This document shows positions 26,776 through 34,733 of a DNA stretch of 64,000 nucleotides, piece after piece. The DNA lies in contig NZ_JBGTYY010000006.1 of NCBI RefSeq assembly GCF_041807705.1, forward strand, positions 28,454-92,453, written 5' to 3'. The notes beneath the pieces were generated by a model. That model did not search any database. It saw only the letters and a program-made list of their open reading frames with translations, and was not told the DNA's origin. The position numbers and the translations under genes are program-made. This stretch comes from Mannheimia sp041807705. Its GTDB lineage: Bacteria; Pseudomonadota; Gammaproteobacteria; Enterobacterales; Pasteurellaceae. Position 1 is the stretch's first letter. Every line of letters begins with the position of its first letter.

Positions 26776-26806
26776 ATTTATCATAACAGGTAAATCGAGA
26801 AAAAGA

Positions 26807-26822
26807 TGTGATCTACCTCGCA
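26807..26822. promoter_or_regulatory. CRP-like site, iolD side
   Basis: TGTGA-TCTACC-TCGCA has one mismatch to the consensus. Confidence 0.65.
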
Positions 26823-26865
26823 TTTCTTCAAATTAATCTGCATTTGATGTTATATAGTACAAAGA

Positions 26866-26881
26866 TGAGAACTACATCACA
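26866..26881. promoter_or_regulatory. CRP-like site, iolC side
   Basis: TGAGA-ACTACA-TCACA has one mismatch to the consensus and lies 94 nt upstream of iolC. Confidence 0.65.
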
Positions 26882-26909
26882 GAAATGATAATTTAAATAG
26901 AATAAAATT

Positions 26910-26923
26910 GAAATAAATGTTTC
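26910..26923. promoter_or_regulatory. Inferred IolR operator, iolC side
   Basis: GAAA-TAAATG-TTTC lies 52 nt upstream of iolC. It mirrors the arrangement on the iolD side, with operator near the gene and CRP site further out. Confidence 0.6.
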
Positions 26924-26975
26924 GTTTTTGTATGATGATAAAAATTCAATCCATTTTTGTTGAAAGGAGCAGGTT

Positions 26976-28892
26976 ATGGCTACGGTAAATCATCAAGATC
27001 GACCTCTCGATCTTATCTGTCTAGGACGTGTTGCGGTCGATCTCTACGGGCAACAGATCGGTTCTCGTTTGGAAGAGATGACTACATTCTCAAAATATCT
27101 TGGCGGTTCATCCGGCAACGTGGCATATGGTACGGCGGTGCAAGGTTTACGTTCATCGATGTTGGCGCGTGTGGGTGACGAACATATGGGGCGTTTCCTG
27201 CGTGAAGAGCTACAAAGTGTTGGCGTGGATACCAGCCACTTGATTACCGATAAAGAGCGTTTAACGGCGCTGGTGATTTTAGGGATTAAAGATAAAGAGA
27301 CTTTCCCACTGATTTTCTATCGCGACAACTGTGCGGATATGGCGATCACCAAAGACGACTTCAGCGAAGCCTATATTGCTTCCAGCCGTGCGCTGGCGAT
27401 TACCGGCACGCACCTTTCTAACCCGAAAACCCGTGAAGCGGTGCTGACCGCCTTAGAATATGCGGGCAGAAATGACGTAAAACGCGCGTTGGATATTGAC
27501 TATCGTCCGGTGCTTTGGGGGCTGACTTCACTTGGCGATGGTGAAACCCGTTATATCGACAGTGCGGAAGTGACCAAATCTCTACAAGAAGTGCTACACC
27601 ATTTTGACGTGATTGTGGGCACAGAAGAAGAGTTCCATATTGCAGGCGGTTCTACCGACACGCTCACTGCACTGAAAAATGTGCGTAAAGTGTCGAATGC
27701 GGTGTTAGTGTGCAAACGCGGTGCATTAGGTTGCTCCGTGTTTGAAGGCGAACTACCGAACGATTTAGACGGCGGTTTGAATGTGTACGGCGTGCGTGTG
27801 GAAGTGCTGAACGTACTGGGTGCAGGCGATGCGTTTATGTCCGGCTTACTGCGTGGTTACTTAAATAATGAAGGTTGGGAACAAGCGTGTCGTTATGCGA
27901 ATGCGTGCGGGGCGTTAGTGGTTTCCCGCCACGGCTGCTCGCCGGCAATGCCGACCAAACGTGAGTTGGATGACTACTTAACCCGTGCGGCCAGCGTGCC
28001 ACGTCCGGATTTAGACGAGTGTTTAAACCATTTACACCGTGTGACAACCCGCAAAAAATCGTGGGAAAATCTCTGCATTTTTGCGTTCGATCACCGTAAA
28101 CAGTTGGTCGATATGGCAAACAAAGTCGGCGCAGATGTGGCGCGTTTACCGAAGCTCAAACAGCTTCTGTTAAAAGCGATGGAGCAGACCGCCGCAGCGG
28201 CAGGGCTTCCACAAAATCAAGCAGGGATTTTGGCGGATACCACTTTCGGACAAGATGCACTGAATGAAATTACCGGTAAAAACTACTGGATTGCTCGCCC
28301 GATTGAAGAGCCATCTTCTCGCCCGCTTGAATTGGAATACGGCGATTTAGGCACACAGCTTTCTGCTTTCCCACGCGATCACGTCATCAAATGCTTGGCG
28401 TTCTACCACCCAACCGATGAAAGCGGTTTAAAAGCACGCCAAGATCGCAAATTAAAAGAAGTGTACCAAGCGTGCTGCCGCACCGGCCACGAGTTGCTGT
28501 TAGAGATCATCTTACCGGCCGGTATGCCACAAGATGAACACTACTACAATGAAGCGATCACCCATTTCTACCAACTCGGCATCAAACCGGAATGGTGGAA
28601 ATTACCGGGCGTATCCACCGCACAATGGAAAGCGATTTCCGCCACCATTGATGCGAATGACCCAGATTGCCGTGGTATTCTGATCTTAGGTTTAGATGCA
28701 CCGCTCGATGTGTTTAAAGCGACCTTTGAACAGGCGAAAGGCTGCGAAAAAGTCAAAGGCTTTGCGGTGGGCAGAACCATTTTCGGAAGCCCGTCCGAAC
28801 AGTGGCTCGCCGGTCAGCTTGACGACAACGGCTTGATTGCGGCGGTATCTGAAAAATACCGTACCTTGATTGACTTATGGCAACAGCGTTAA
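26976..28892 (+). CDS. iolC: 5-dehydro-2-deoxygluconokinase fused to a DUF2090 aldolase-like domain
   Basis: The first 330 or so residues form a PfkB-family kinase that phosphorylates 2-deoxy-5-keto-gluconate (LGRVAVDLYGQQIGSRLEEM, GGSSGNVAYGTAVQGL, catalytic Asp285 in LGAGDAFMSGLLRGYL). Residues from about 340 to 638 form a DUF2090 domain (ENLCIFAFDHRKQLVDMA, ILADTTFGQDAL, KGFAVGRTIFG), a TIM-barrel thought to split 2-deoxy-5-keto-gluconate 6-phosphate as IolJ does elsewhere. No separate iolJ is present in the window, which fits. AAAGGAG at 26961-26967 precedes ATG 26976. It is a single-gene unit with its own terminator. The aldolase role of the second domain is an inference from family knowledge. 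Confidence 0.95.
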   Translation: MATVNHQDRPLDLICLGRVAVDLYGQQIGSRLEEMTTFSKYLGGSSGNVAYGTAVQGLRSSMLARVGDEHMGRFLREELQSVGVDTSHLITDKERLTALVILGIKDKETFPLIFYRDNCADMAITKDDFSEAYIASSRALAITGTHLSNPKTREAVLTALEYAGRNDVKRALDIDYRPVLWGLTSLGDGETRYIDSAEVTKSLQEVLHHFDVIVGTEEEFHIAGGSTDTLTALKNVRKVSNAVLVCKRGALGCSVFEGELPNDLDGGLNVYGVRVEVLNVLGAGDAFMSGLLRGYLNNEGWEQACRYANACGALVVSRHGCSPAMPTKRELDDYLTRAASVPRPDLDECLNHLHRVTTRKKSWENLCIFAFDHRKQLVDMANKVGADVARLPKLKQLLLKAMEQTAAAAGLPQNQAGILADTTFGQDALNEITGKNYWIARPIEEPSSRPLELEYGDLGTQLSAFPRDHVIKCLAFYHPTDESGLKARQDRKLKEVYQACCRTGHELLLEIILPAGMPQDEHYYNEAITHFYQLGIKPEWWKLPGVSTAQWKAISATIDANDPDCRGILILGLDAPLDVFKATFEQAKGCEKVKGFAVGRTIFGSPSEQWLAGQLDDNGLIAAVSEKYRTLIDLWQQR

Positions 28893-28908
28893 TTGCTTGA
28901 TTAGACTT

Positions 28909-28940
28909 AACCCCTCGTAAAATGCGAGGGGTTTTCTTTT
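28909..28940 (+). terminator. iolC terminator
   Basis: AACCCCTCG (28909-28917) pairs with CGAGGGGTT (28925-28933) and is followed by a T-rich tail. Confidence 0.92.
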
Positions 28941-29033
28941 GCAAAAAATTGACAAAATCTGACCGCTTGATGCCCGAATTTTCCTCAAAATGGAAATATC
29001 GGGCAAATTTTTATCCTCAAAAAGCGAAATAAG

Positions 29034-29049
29034 TGTGATGAGCCTCACA
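29034..29049. promoter_or_regulatory. CRP site upstream of the fucosidase operon
   Basis: TGTGA-TGAGCC-TCACA is a perfect match to the CRP consensus and the best such site in the window. It lies 105 nt before the fucosidase start. Confidence 0.85.
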
Positions 29050-29077
29050 TTTTATTAACAATTTAGGGTGGTTTTTA

Positions 29078-29132
29078 TGGAATAAATGGTTTTGTTTTTA
29101 AATAAGTGGAAAATATATTTCAATTTATTCCA
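29078..29132. promoter_or_regulatory. Inferred IolR operator and flanking inverted repeat, fucosidase operon
   Basis: GGAA-AATATA-TTTC at 29108-29121 fits the operator form seen before the iol genes. In addition TGGAATAAAT (29078-29087) and ATTTATTCCA (29123-29132) are perfect inverted repeats 35 nt apart, suggesting more than one bound dimer. Confidence 0.55.
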
Positions 29133-29154
29133 TCAGAAAAATAGGAGTCTGTCT

Positions 29155-30495
29155 ATGAGTACGAAACCGTCACCAACTCGCTTCCACGCTAGTTGGGAAT
29201 CGATCAAGCAGCACCAAGTGCCGGAATGGTACGATGATGCGAAATTCGGGATTTTTATTCATTGGGGGATTTATTCCGTGCCGGCGTTTGCGCCGCCGAC
29301 TTGTCAATTAGGTGAGATCGATATTGACGAGCAGTGGTTTTGCAACAATCCGTATGCGGAGTGGTATTTCAATTCAATTAACGTCAAAAAAGGCCCAACT
29401 TACGAGCATCATATCAAAACCTATGGTGAAGATTTCGGCTATGAACAGTTTATTCCACAATGGAAAGCGGAAAAATGGCAACCTGCCGAATGGGCGGAGC
29501 TGTTTGCCAAAGCTGGTGCAAAATATGTGGTGCTGACCACTAAACACCACGACGGTTTCTGTTTATACCCAAGTAAATATACCGATTTCAACTGCACCCA
29601 AGCCGGCCCGCAACGTGATTTGATGGGCGAGCTGACTGAAAATGTGCGGGAGCAAGGCTTAAAAATGGGCGCTTACTACTCGGGCATTATCGATTGGACT
29701 TATTCCTCTGCCCCGATTTTCACCGAAAGTCAAAACTTCTCAAACGCTTGCCCGACTTACGAATACGCTGACTACGCCTATAAACAAGTGGTAGAGTTGA
29801 TCGACCGCTATAAACCAGATGTATTGTGGAATGATATTGGCTGGCCAAAAGTGGGCGAGCATATGTTACCACACCTATTTGCTCATTATTACAACAGCGT
29901 TCAAGAGGGCGTAGTGGACGACCGCTGGAACAAACTATGGTGCGATTTCACCTCCAAAGAATACAAACACGGCGTGGCTTCCCGTGATAAGAAATGGGAA
30001 ATGTGCCGTGGTATGGGCTTATCGTTCGGCTATAACCAGGTAGAAGACGAAAGCCATTTGATTTCGGTGAAAGACTTGATTTCCCTATTGGTAGAAACCG
30101 TAGCCGACAACGGCAATTTATTGCTGAATATCGGCCCGAAAGCAGATGGCACTATTCCGCAAGAGCAAGTTGAACGCTTATTAGCACTGGGGAGCTGGCT
30201 GGAAATAAATGGAGAGGGAATCTATAAATCCCGTTGTAGCCAACACCAAACCGAGCAAATCGGTGATGTAACCTATCGTTATACCAAAGTTGGGGCGGAT
30301 CTCTATCTTTACATTGATGGCTTAACCGAAGCCCAAATCAGCTTGCCACTGTCAGTTTATGGTGAGCTACAAGCACTCAATACCGAGCTGAAATTTACCA
30401 TTGAAAACACCGCACAAGGCAGAGTGTTACATATTCAAAACTACCAGCCGGATTGGTATGTATTAGGCTTTAAAATTGCAGATGGGGAGAAATAG
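29155..30495 (+). CDS. Cytoplasmic GH29 alpha-L-fucosidase
   Basis: This is a 446-residue glycoside hydrolase of family 29. It opens with the family motif WYDDAKFGIFIHWGIYSVPAFAP, then GAKYVVLTTKHHDGFCLYPS, and the nucleophile region PDVLWNDIGWP with Asp227 as likely nucleophile. It closes with the GNLLLNIGPKADGTIPQ block. There is no signal peptide, so it acts inside the cell on an imported glycoside. ATG 29155 is chosen because AGGAG at 29143-29147 is well placed. The ORF extends 23 codons upstream through the operator region, so that part is not coding. It is coupled to a PTS IIC gene 2 nt downstream. The fucosidic substrate is unknown. Confidence 0.92.
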   Translation: MSTKPSPTRFHASWESIKQHQVPEWYDDAKFGIFIHWGIYSVPAFAPPTCQLGEIDIDEQWFCNNPYAEWYFNSINVKKGPTYEHHIKTYGEDFGYEQFIPQWKAEKWQPAEWAELFAKAGAKYVVLTTKHHDGFCLYPSKYTDFNCTQAGPQRDLMGELTENVREQGLKMGAYYSGIIDWTYSSAPIFTESQNFSNACPTYEYADYAYKQVVELIDRYKPDVLWNDIGWPKVGEHMLPHLFAHYYNSVQEGVVDDRWNKLWCDFTSKEYKHGVASRDKKWEMCRGMGLSFGYNQVEDESHLISVKDLISLLVETVADNGNLLLNIGPKADGTIPQEQVERLLALGSWLEINGEGIYKSRCSQHQTEQIGDVTYRYTKVGADLYLYIDGLTEAQISLPLSVYGELQALNTELKFTIENTAQGRVLHIQNYQPDWYVLGFKIADGEK

Positions 30496-30497
30496 GT

Positions 30498-31838
30498 ATG
30501 TCCGTTTCACAACGTTTTATTGACTTTATGAATGCCCACGTTGCTCCAGTAGCACGTCGAATGGAAAATCAACCGCATATTTCCGCTATTCGAGACGGTT
30601 TTATTGTAGTGTTACCATTCTTAATTGTCGGCAGCTTTATTATGATTTTGCTAATTCCGCCATTTGATGAAAATACCCAAAATGCTTTCGGGCAAGCTTG
30701 GTGGCGTTTTGCGAATTGGGCAAGCCCTTACGGTTGGAATTTCTTCCAAATGTCGTTTAATGCGATTTCATTATTTACCTCTGCCAGTATCGCCTACAAC
30801 CTTGCCAAAGCCTATAAAAGAGAGCCCCTGCCAGCGGCATTTCTCTCGGTAATGGCATTTTTGTTAGTGGCTGCACCGGTAAAAGACGGTATGATGGACA
30901 TTAAATTCTTCGGTGGTATTGGGCTGTTCTCTGCTATCTTTATTGCTTTTTATTCGGTAGAAATGACCCGCTTGTTGGAGTTCCTGAAAATCAAAATCCG
31001 CTTACCGAAAGAAGTACCGCACGCAGTAGCGGAATCTCTCAATATTGTGATTCCAATTTTAGCGATTTTACTTACACTCTATCCGTTCTCTATTTGGGTA
31101 GAAAGTGAAACTGGTCGCAATATTCCGCAACTGATTATGGATTTTATGGCACCGCTTATTGCAGTAAGTGATTCTTTAGGAGCAATTTGCCTGTTCGTTA
31201 TTGCCACTCATTTGCTCTGGTTCTTGGGGATCAATGGTTCGTTAGTGCTAATGCAACTTTGGACACCATTCCTACTGCAAAATATGGCAGCAAACTTAGC
31301 GGCGTTCCAAGCGGGTGAGCCATTGCCGTTCATTATTACGAACTCGTTCTGGGATTTCTATATCGTACACGGGGCATCGGGTGGGGTAATTGCATTAGCG
31401 TTCTTATTGGTTCGCAGTAAATCGGCACACTTACGCTCAATCGGGAAAATCGGTTTAGTACCATCATTCTTCTCTATCGGCGAGCCGATTGTTTATGGTG
31501 TACCAATGGTAGTAAATCCGCTCTTCTTTATTCCACTCATTCTAACTCCATTAGCCAATGCGGTAATTGCATATTTAATTTTGGATTTTGACCTCATCCA
31601 CCGAATTTATCTAATGGCACCGTGGACGACACCTGCACCGATAGGTGCATATTTAGTGTCTGCCGGCGATATTTGGGCTCCGATATTAAGTATCTCTCTA
31701 ATCATTTTAGATATCATTATCTACTACCCATTCTTTAAATTATATGAAAAGATTTGTATCGAAAAAGAGCAGCTACAAAATGTTGATCCGAAAGCAGAGC
31801 AGGATTTAATAGAAAAAGCTAAAATGGCGGCACAATAA
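30498..31838 (+). CDS. PTS transporter subunit IIC, lactose/cellobiose family
   Basis: This 446-residue membrane permease is of the lactose/cellobiose-type phosphotransferase IIC family. It has about ten hydrophobic segments, HISAIRDGFIVVLPFLIVGS near the N-terminus, and the substrate-binding NGSLVLMQLWTPFL, SFWDFYIVHGASGG and FSIGEPIVYGVPMVVNP motifs typical of CelB/ChbC-like proteins. It begins 2 nt after the fucosidase stop, so the two are co-translated or nearly so. I see no cognate lactose-type IIA or IIB gene. The only PTS partner nearby is the glucose-type IIB at 32871-33113. The likely cargo is the disaccharide or glycoside that the fucosidase splits. Confidence 0.9.
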   Translation: MSVSQRFIDFMNAHVAPVARRMENQPHISAIRDGFIVVLPFLIVGSFIMILLIPPFDENTQNAFGQAWWRFANWASPYGWNFFQMSFNAISLFTSASIAYNLAKAYKREPLPAAFLSVMAFLLVAAPVKDGMMDIKFFGGIGLFSAIFIAFYSVEMTRLLEFLKIKIRLPKEVPHAVAESLNIVIPILAILLTLYPFSIWVESETGRNIPQLIMDFMAPLIAVSDSLGAICLFVIATHLLWFLGINGSLVLMQLWTPFLLQNMAANLAAFQAGEPLPFIITNSFWDFYIVHGASGGVIALAFLLVRSKSAHLRSIGKIGLVPSFFSIGEPIVYGVPMVVNPLFFIPLILTPLANAVIAYLILDFDLIHRIYLMAPWTTPAPIGAYLVSAGDIWAPILSISLIILDIIIYYPFFKLYEKICIEKEQLQNVDPKAEQDLIEKAKMAAQ

Positions 31839-31862
31839 TTTCATATAAATGAAATATGAAAT

Positions 31863-31902
31863 AAGGCTAATCAAATTTACTAAAATGATTAGCCTTTTAT
31901 TT
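31863..31902 (+). terminator. Terminator of the fucosidase/PTS operon
   Basis: AAGGCTAATCA (31863-31873) pairs with TGATTAGCCTT (31886-31896) and is followed by T-rich DNA. Confidence 0.9.
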
Positions 31903-32017
31903 TGCAAAAAAATGAATAAATCTAACCGCTTATTAAAAAAACTACTATGTCTGATGATTTGTTAAGCTATAATAGCTCATCTTATTTTTAGCCCTCTATT
32001 TTAATAACTAATCATCT

Positions 32018-32839
32018 ATGAATGAACCTACTCAACTTGCCCATTTTCAGGAAGAGATCCGTAAGCAATACGACGGATTAAGCAAACGACTCAAACAGGT
32101 CGCACAATATATTTTAGATAACGGAAACAGTGTAGTATTTGATACGGTTTCCACCATTGCCGAGCGTGCTGGCGTTCCGCCATCAACCCTTATCCGTTTT
32201 GCAAATGCAATGGGGTTTAACGGATTTAATGAAATCAAACAACTTTATCGCCAAAATATGATGGAAGGTACTTCTCGTTACACCGAGAGAGTGCAACTTT
32301 TTCGTCAAATTGAATCGCTTGATGAGAATAATGAACTCAATCATATTCTTGATGTATTCGTACAAGGCAACACTCAAGCGTTACAACAATTATCTGAGCA
32401 GATTAGCCAAGAGCAGTTAGCACAAACAGTAGATATTCTACATAGTGCTAAACGCATTTTTATTGTGGGGTTAAAACGCTCTTTCAGCATTGCTAACTAT
32501 CTAAATTATGCGTTACACCACTTAGATTATGATGTATTTATGATTGATGGCTCTGGTGGAATGTTTGATGAGCAGCTGAGCCGAATTCGTGAAGGAGATG
32601 CAGTCATTGCAGTAAGTTTTTCGCCCTATGCAAATGAGACTTTAAATGTGGTTACTGCCACAGCTCGAGCAGGGGTAAAACATATTGCAATTACAGATAG
32701 CCAACTAAGCCCGCTGCTTTCTTTTAGCGATGTCTCTTTTATTATTAAAGAAGCTCAAGTAAGCGGTTTCCGTTCACAGTGTGCCACTATGACTTTGGCT
32801 CAAACAATAGCGGTTTCTCTTGCACTGAAAAATGCCTAA
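32018..32839 (+). CDS. iolR: RpiR-family transcriptional regulator, probable inositol regulator
   Basis: This 273-residue protein has an N-terminal RpiR helix-turn-helix (KRLKQVAQYILDN, TVSTIAERAGVPPSTLIRFANAMGFNGFNEIKQL) and a C-terminal SIS sugar-phosphate-binding domain (residues about 125-260: AKRIFIVGLKRSFSIANYL, GDAVIAVSFSPYANETLN, IAITDSQLSP). RpiR-type proteins are the known inositol regulators in enterobacteria and rhizobia, where they sense a phosphorylated pathway intermediate. It is the only such regulator in the window and follows the fucosidase/PTS operon behind a terminator. I infer that it binds the GAAA-N6-TTTC sites upstream of all iol units and the fucosidase operon. It has a TATAAT at 31968-31973 for its own promoter. 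Confidence 0.8.
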   Translation: MNEPTQLAHFQEEIRKQYDGLSKRLKQVAQYILDNGNSVVFDTVSTIAERAGVPPSTLIRFANAMGFNGFNEIKQLYRQNMMEGTSRYTERVQLFRQIESLDENNELNHILDVFVQGNTQALQQLSEQISQEQLAQTVDILHSAKRIFIVGLKRSFSIANYLNYALHHLDYDVFMIDGSGGMFDEQLSRIREGDAVIAVSFSPYANETLNVVTATARAGVKHIAITDSQLSPLLSFSDVSFIIKEAQVSGFRSQCATMTLAQTIAVSLALKNA

Positions 32840-32872
32840 AAATTAGACCTGCGAATTGCAGGTCTAATTTTT
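32838..32872. terminator. Bidirectional terminator
   Basis: A perfect 15-bp stem (32838-32852 with 32858-32872) and 5-nt loop lies between convergent iolR and the IIB gene. A and T tracts serve both directions. Confidence 0.93.
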
Positions 32873-33113
32873 AGCTGATTAGTGCTTTGATCTCATCACG
32901 ATATTGAGCTGATTTCGTACCAAAAATAATCTGTTGGGTATCGCCAACTTTGACTACATCTACGGCACCTAGTTTTTTTAGTACGGATTTATTCAGTAGG
33001 CTGTTATCCTTTAACACCACTCTCAAGCGTGTTAAACAGGCATCTACTGTTTTAATATTCTCTTTGTTACCAAGAGCATTTATGATGTTAGTAACAATAT
33101 CTTTATCAGACAT
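32871..33113 (-). CDS. Stand-alone PTS glucose-type IIB domain protein
   Basis: This 80-residue protein consists only of a glucose-family PTS EIIB domain. The phosphoryl-acceptor Cys26 is in VDACLTRLRVVL, followed by SVLKKLGAVDVVKVGDTQQIIFGTKS. It has no membrane or IIA part. GGGAGGAAAT directly precedes the start. It lies 33 nt behind hldD on the same strand and so may be transcribed with it, but it faces the fucosidase/PTS/iolR module. It could pass phosphate from a general EIIA (Crr) to the adjacent IIC, although the families differ, or have a regulatory role. Confidence 0.88.
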   Translation of the reverse strand: MSDKDIVTNIINALGNKENIKTVDACLTRLRVVLKDNSLLNKSVLKKLGAVDVVKVGDTQQIIFGTKSAQYRDEIKALIS

Positions 33114-33146
33114 ATTTCCTCCCTTTGAAGAATATTTTAGAAAAAC

Positions 33147-34073
33147 TTATCTATTCAACCACGCCATATATTCCGCTGTGCCTTCCGCAACAGTTTTGAA
33201 TTTACCTGTGTAGCCGGCTGCACGGAGGTTGGTTAAATCTGCTTGGGTAAAGGTTTGGTAGCGAGATTTTAAATGATCCGGGAATGGGATCGTTTCAATT
33301 TCGCCTTTGCCGTGATATTTAATCACTGCATTTGCAACTTCTTGGAAGGATTCCGCATTGCCTGTGCCTAAATTGAAAATCCCTGAAATCCCATTTTGCC
33401 ACGCCCATAGATTTACTTTTGCGACATCTTCTACATACACAAAATCACGCAAGAATTGTTCAGAACCTTCAAATAATTTTGGGTTTTCGCCTTTTAGCAT
33501 TTGGTTGTTAAGGTGGAATGCCACGCTTGCCATTGAGCCTTTATGTTGTTCACGAGGTCCGTAAACATTGAAGTATTTGAAACCGCATACTGGCGATTCC
33601 GCTTCTGGCAGAATACGGCGAACATATTCATCAAATAAGAATTTTGAGTAGCCATAGGCATTTAATGGGCTTTCAAATTCACGTTTTTCGATAAAATTAT
33701 CAGAGCGTCCACCGTATGTTGCGGCACTTGAGGCATAGAAAAACGGAATTTGGCGGTCTAAACAGAAGTGCAATAACTCTTTTGAATATTCATAGTTATT
33801 TTGCATTAAGTATTTGCCATCCCATTCGGTTGTGGCAGAGCAAGCTCCTTGATGGAAAACGGCATCAATCTCGCCAAAGTCATCACCTGCAATAATGGAT
33901 GCGATGAAATCCTCTTTATCGCAATAATCGGCAATATCCAAATCCACTAAGTTGATGAATTTTTCACCGTTTTTTAGGTTATCTACCGCTAAAATATCTT
34001 TGCGACCGATTTCGTTTAACGCTTTTACTATATTGCTGCCAATCATTCCGGCAGCACCGGTTACGATGATCAT
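33147..34073 (-). CDS. hldD: ADP-L-glycero-D-manno-heptose 6-epimerase
   Basis: HldD makes the heptose donor for the inner core of lipopolysaccharide or lipooligosaccharide. The 308-residue short-chain dehydrogenase-like protein begins IIVTGAAGMIGSNIVKAL. It has YASSAATYGG and the YGYSKFLFDEYV catalytic Tyr-Lys region, YFNVYGPREQHKGSMASVAFHL and SRYQTFTQADLTNLRAAGY. Length is normal. The IIB gene follows after 33 nt. Confidence 0.96.
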   Translation of the reverse strand: MIIVTGAAGMIGSNIVKALNEIGRKDILAVDNLKNGEKFINLVDLDIADYCDKEDFIASIIAGDDFGEIDAVFHQGACSATTEWDGKYLMQNNYEYSKELLHFCLDRQIPFFYASSAATYGGRSDNFIEKREFESPLNAYGYSKFLFDEYVRRILPEAESPVCGFKYFNVYGPREQHKGSMASVAFHLNNQMLKGENPKLFEGSEQFLRDFVYVEDVAKVNLWAWQNGISGIFNLGTGNAESFQEVANAVIKYHGKGEIETIPFPDHLKSRYQTFTQADLTNLRAAGYTGKFKTVAEGTAEYMAWLNR

Positions 34074-34133
34074 TTTTCTATCCTTCTTGTTTTAATTTGC
34101 AAAATTTTTCGTTTTTTCTACCGCTTGTAGCCG

Positions 34134-34646
34134 TTACTTTGCCCTTGCAATCTGCTTTTTTAGCTTCTGCATTTTTTCTTTAATGCGTTGGCGTTTGAGG
34201 GCGGAAATATGATCCACAAACAGCACACCGTTTAAGTGGTCGATTTCGTGTTGAATGCAGATGGCGAAAAGCCCGTCTGCCTCGAAGACAATTTCCTCGC
34301 CTTTGCGATTTAAGGCTTTAACTTTCACTTTCTCTTTGCGTGGTACTAATGCACGATGTCCTGGAATGGAAAGACACCCTTCCTCAATGCCTGTTTCGCC
34401 GCAGCTTTCTAAAATTTCAGGGTTGATTAACACGACTTTATTGGTTTTATCGCCTTCAATATCGATGGTAATTACTCGTTTTAATACGCCCACTTGCGGT
34501 GCGGCAAGCCCGATGCCTTCGTGTTCGTACATTGTTTCAAACATATCATCAATAAAACGATTTAATTCTTCATCAACCTGTTCTACAGGTTTACACATTG
34601 TTGCCAACCCTTCATCAGGGTAGAGTACAACCTCTAATACTGCCAT
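34134..34646 (-). CDS. def: Peptide deformylase
   Basis: Def removes the formyl group from the first Met of new proteins. The 170-residue protein has the three metal-enzyme motifs GIGLAAPQVG, EGCLSIPG (Cys ligand) and QHEIDHLNG (two His ligands and catalytic Glu). It is divergent from dprA. The usual partner fmt is not next to it here. Confidence 0.97.
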   Translation of the reverse strand: MAVLEVVLYPDEGLATMCKPVEQVDEELNRFIDDMFETMYEHEGIGLAAPQVGVLKRVITIDIEGDKTNKVVLINPEILESCGETGIEEGCLSIPGHRALVPRKEKVKVKALNRKGEEIVFEADGLFAICIQHEIDHLNGVLFVDHISALKRQRIKEKMQKLKKQIARAK

Positions 34647-34733
34647 TTTTGTGATCTCACTCGAAAAGTTTAAAAAATTCGTTTGGCTATTTTAAACCTT
34701 TTCTTATTATTAGGGAAATGTTGAGGAATAAAA

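Noticed and set aside
29086..29154. Upstream extension of the fucosidase by 23 codons
   Set aside because: It covers the inferred operator. ATG 29155 has AGGAG at the right distance and the family homology starts after it.
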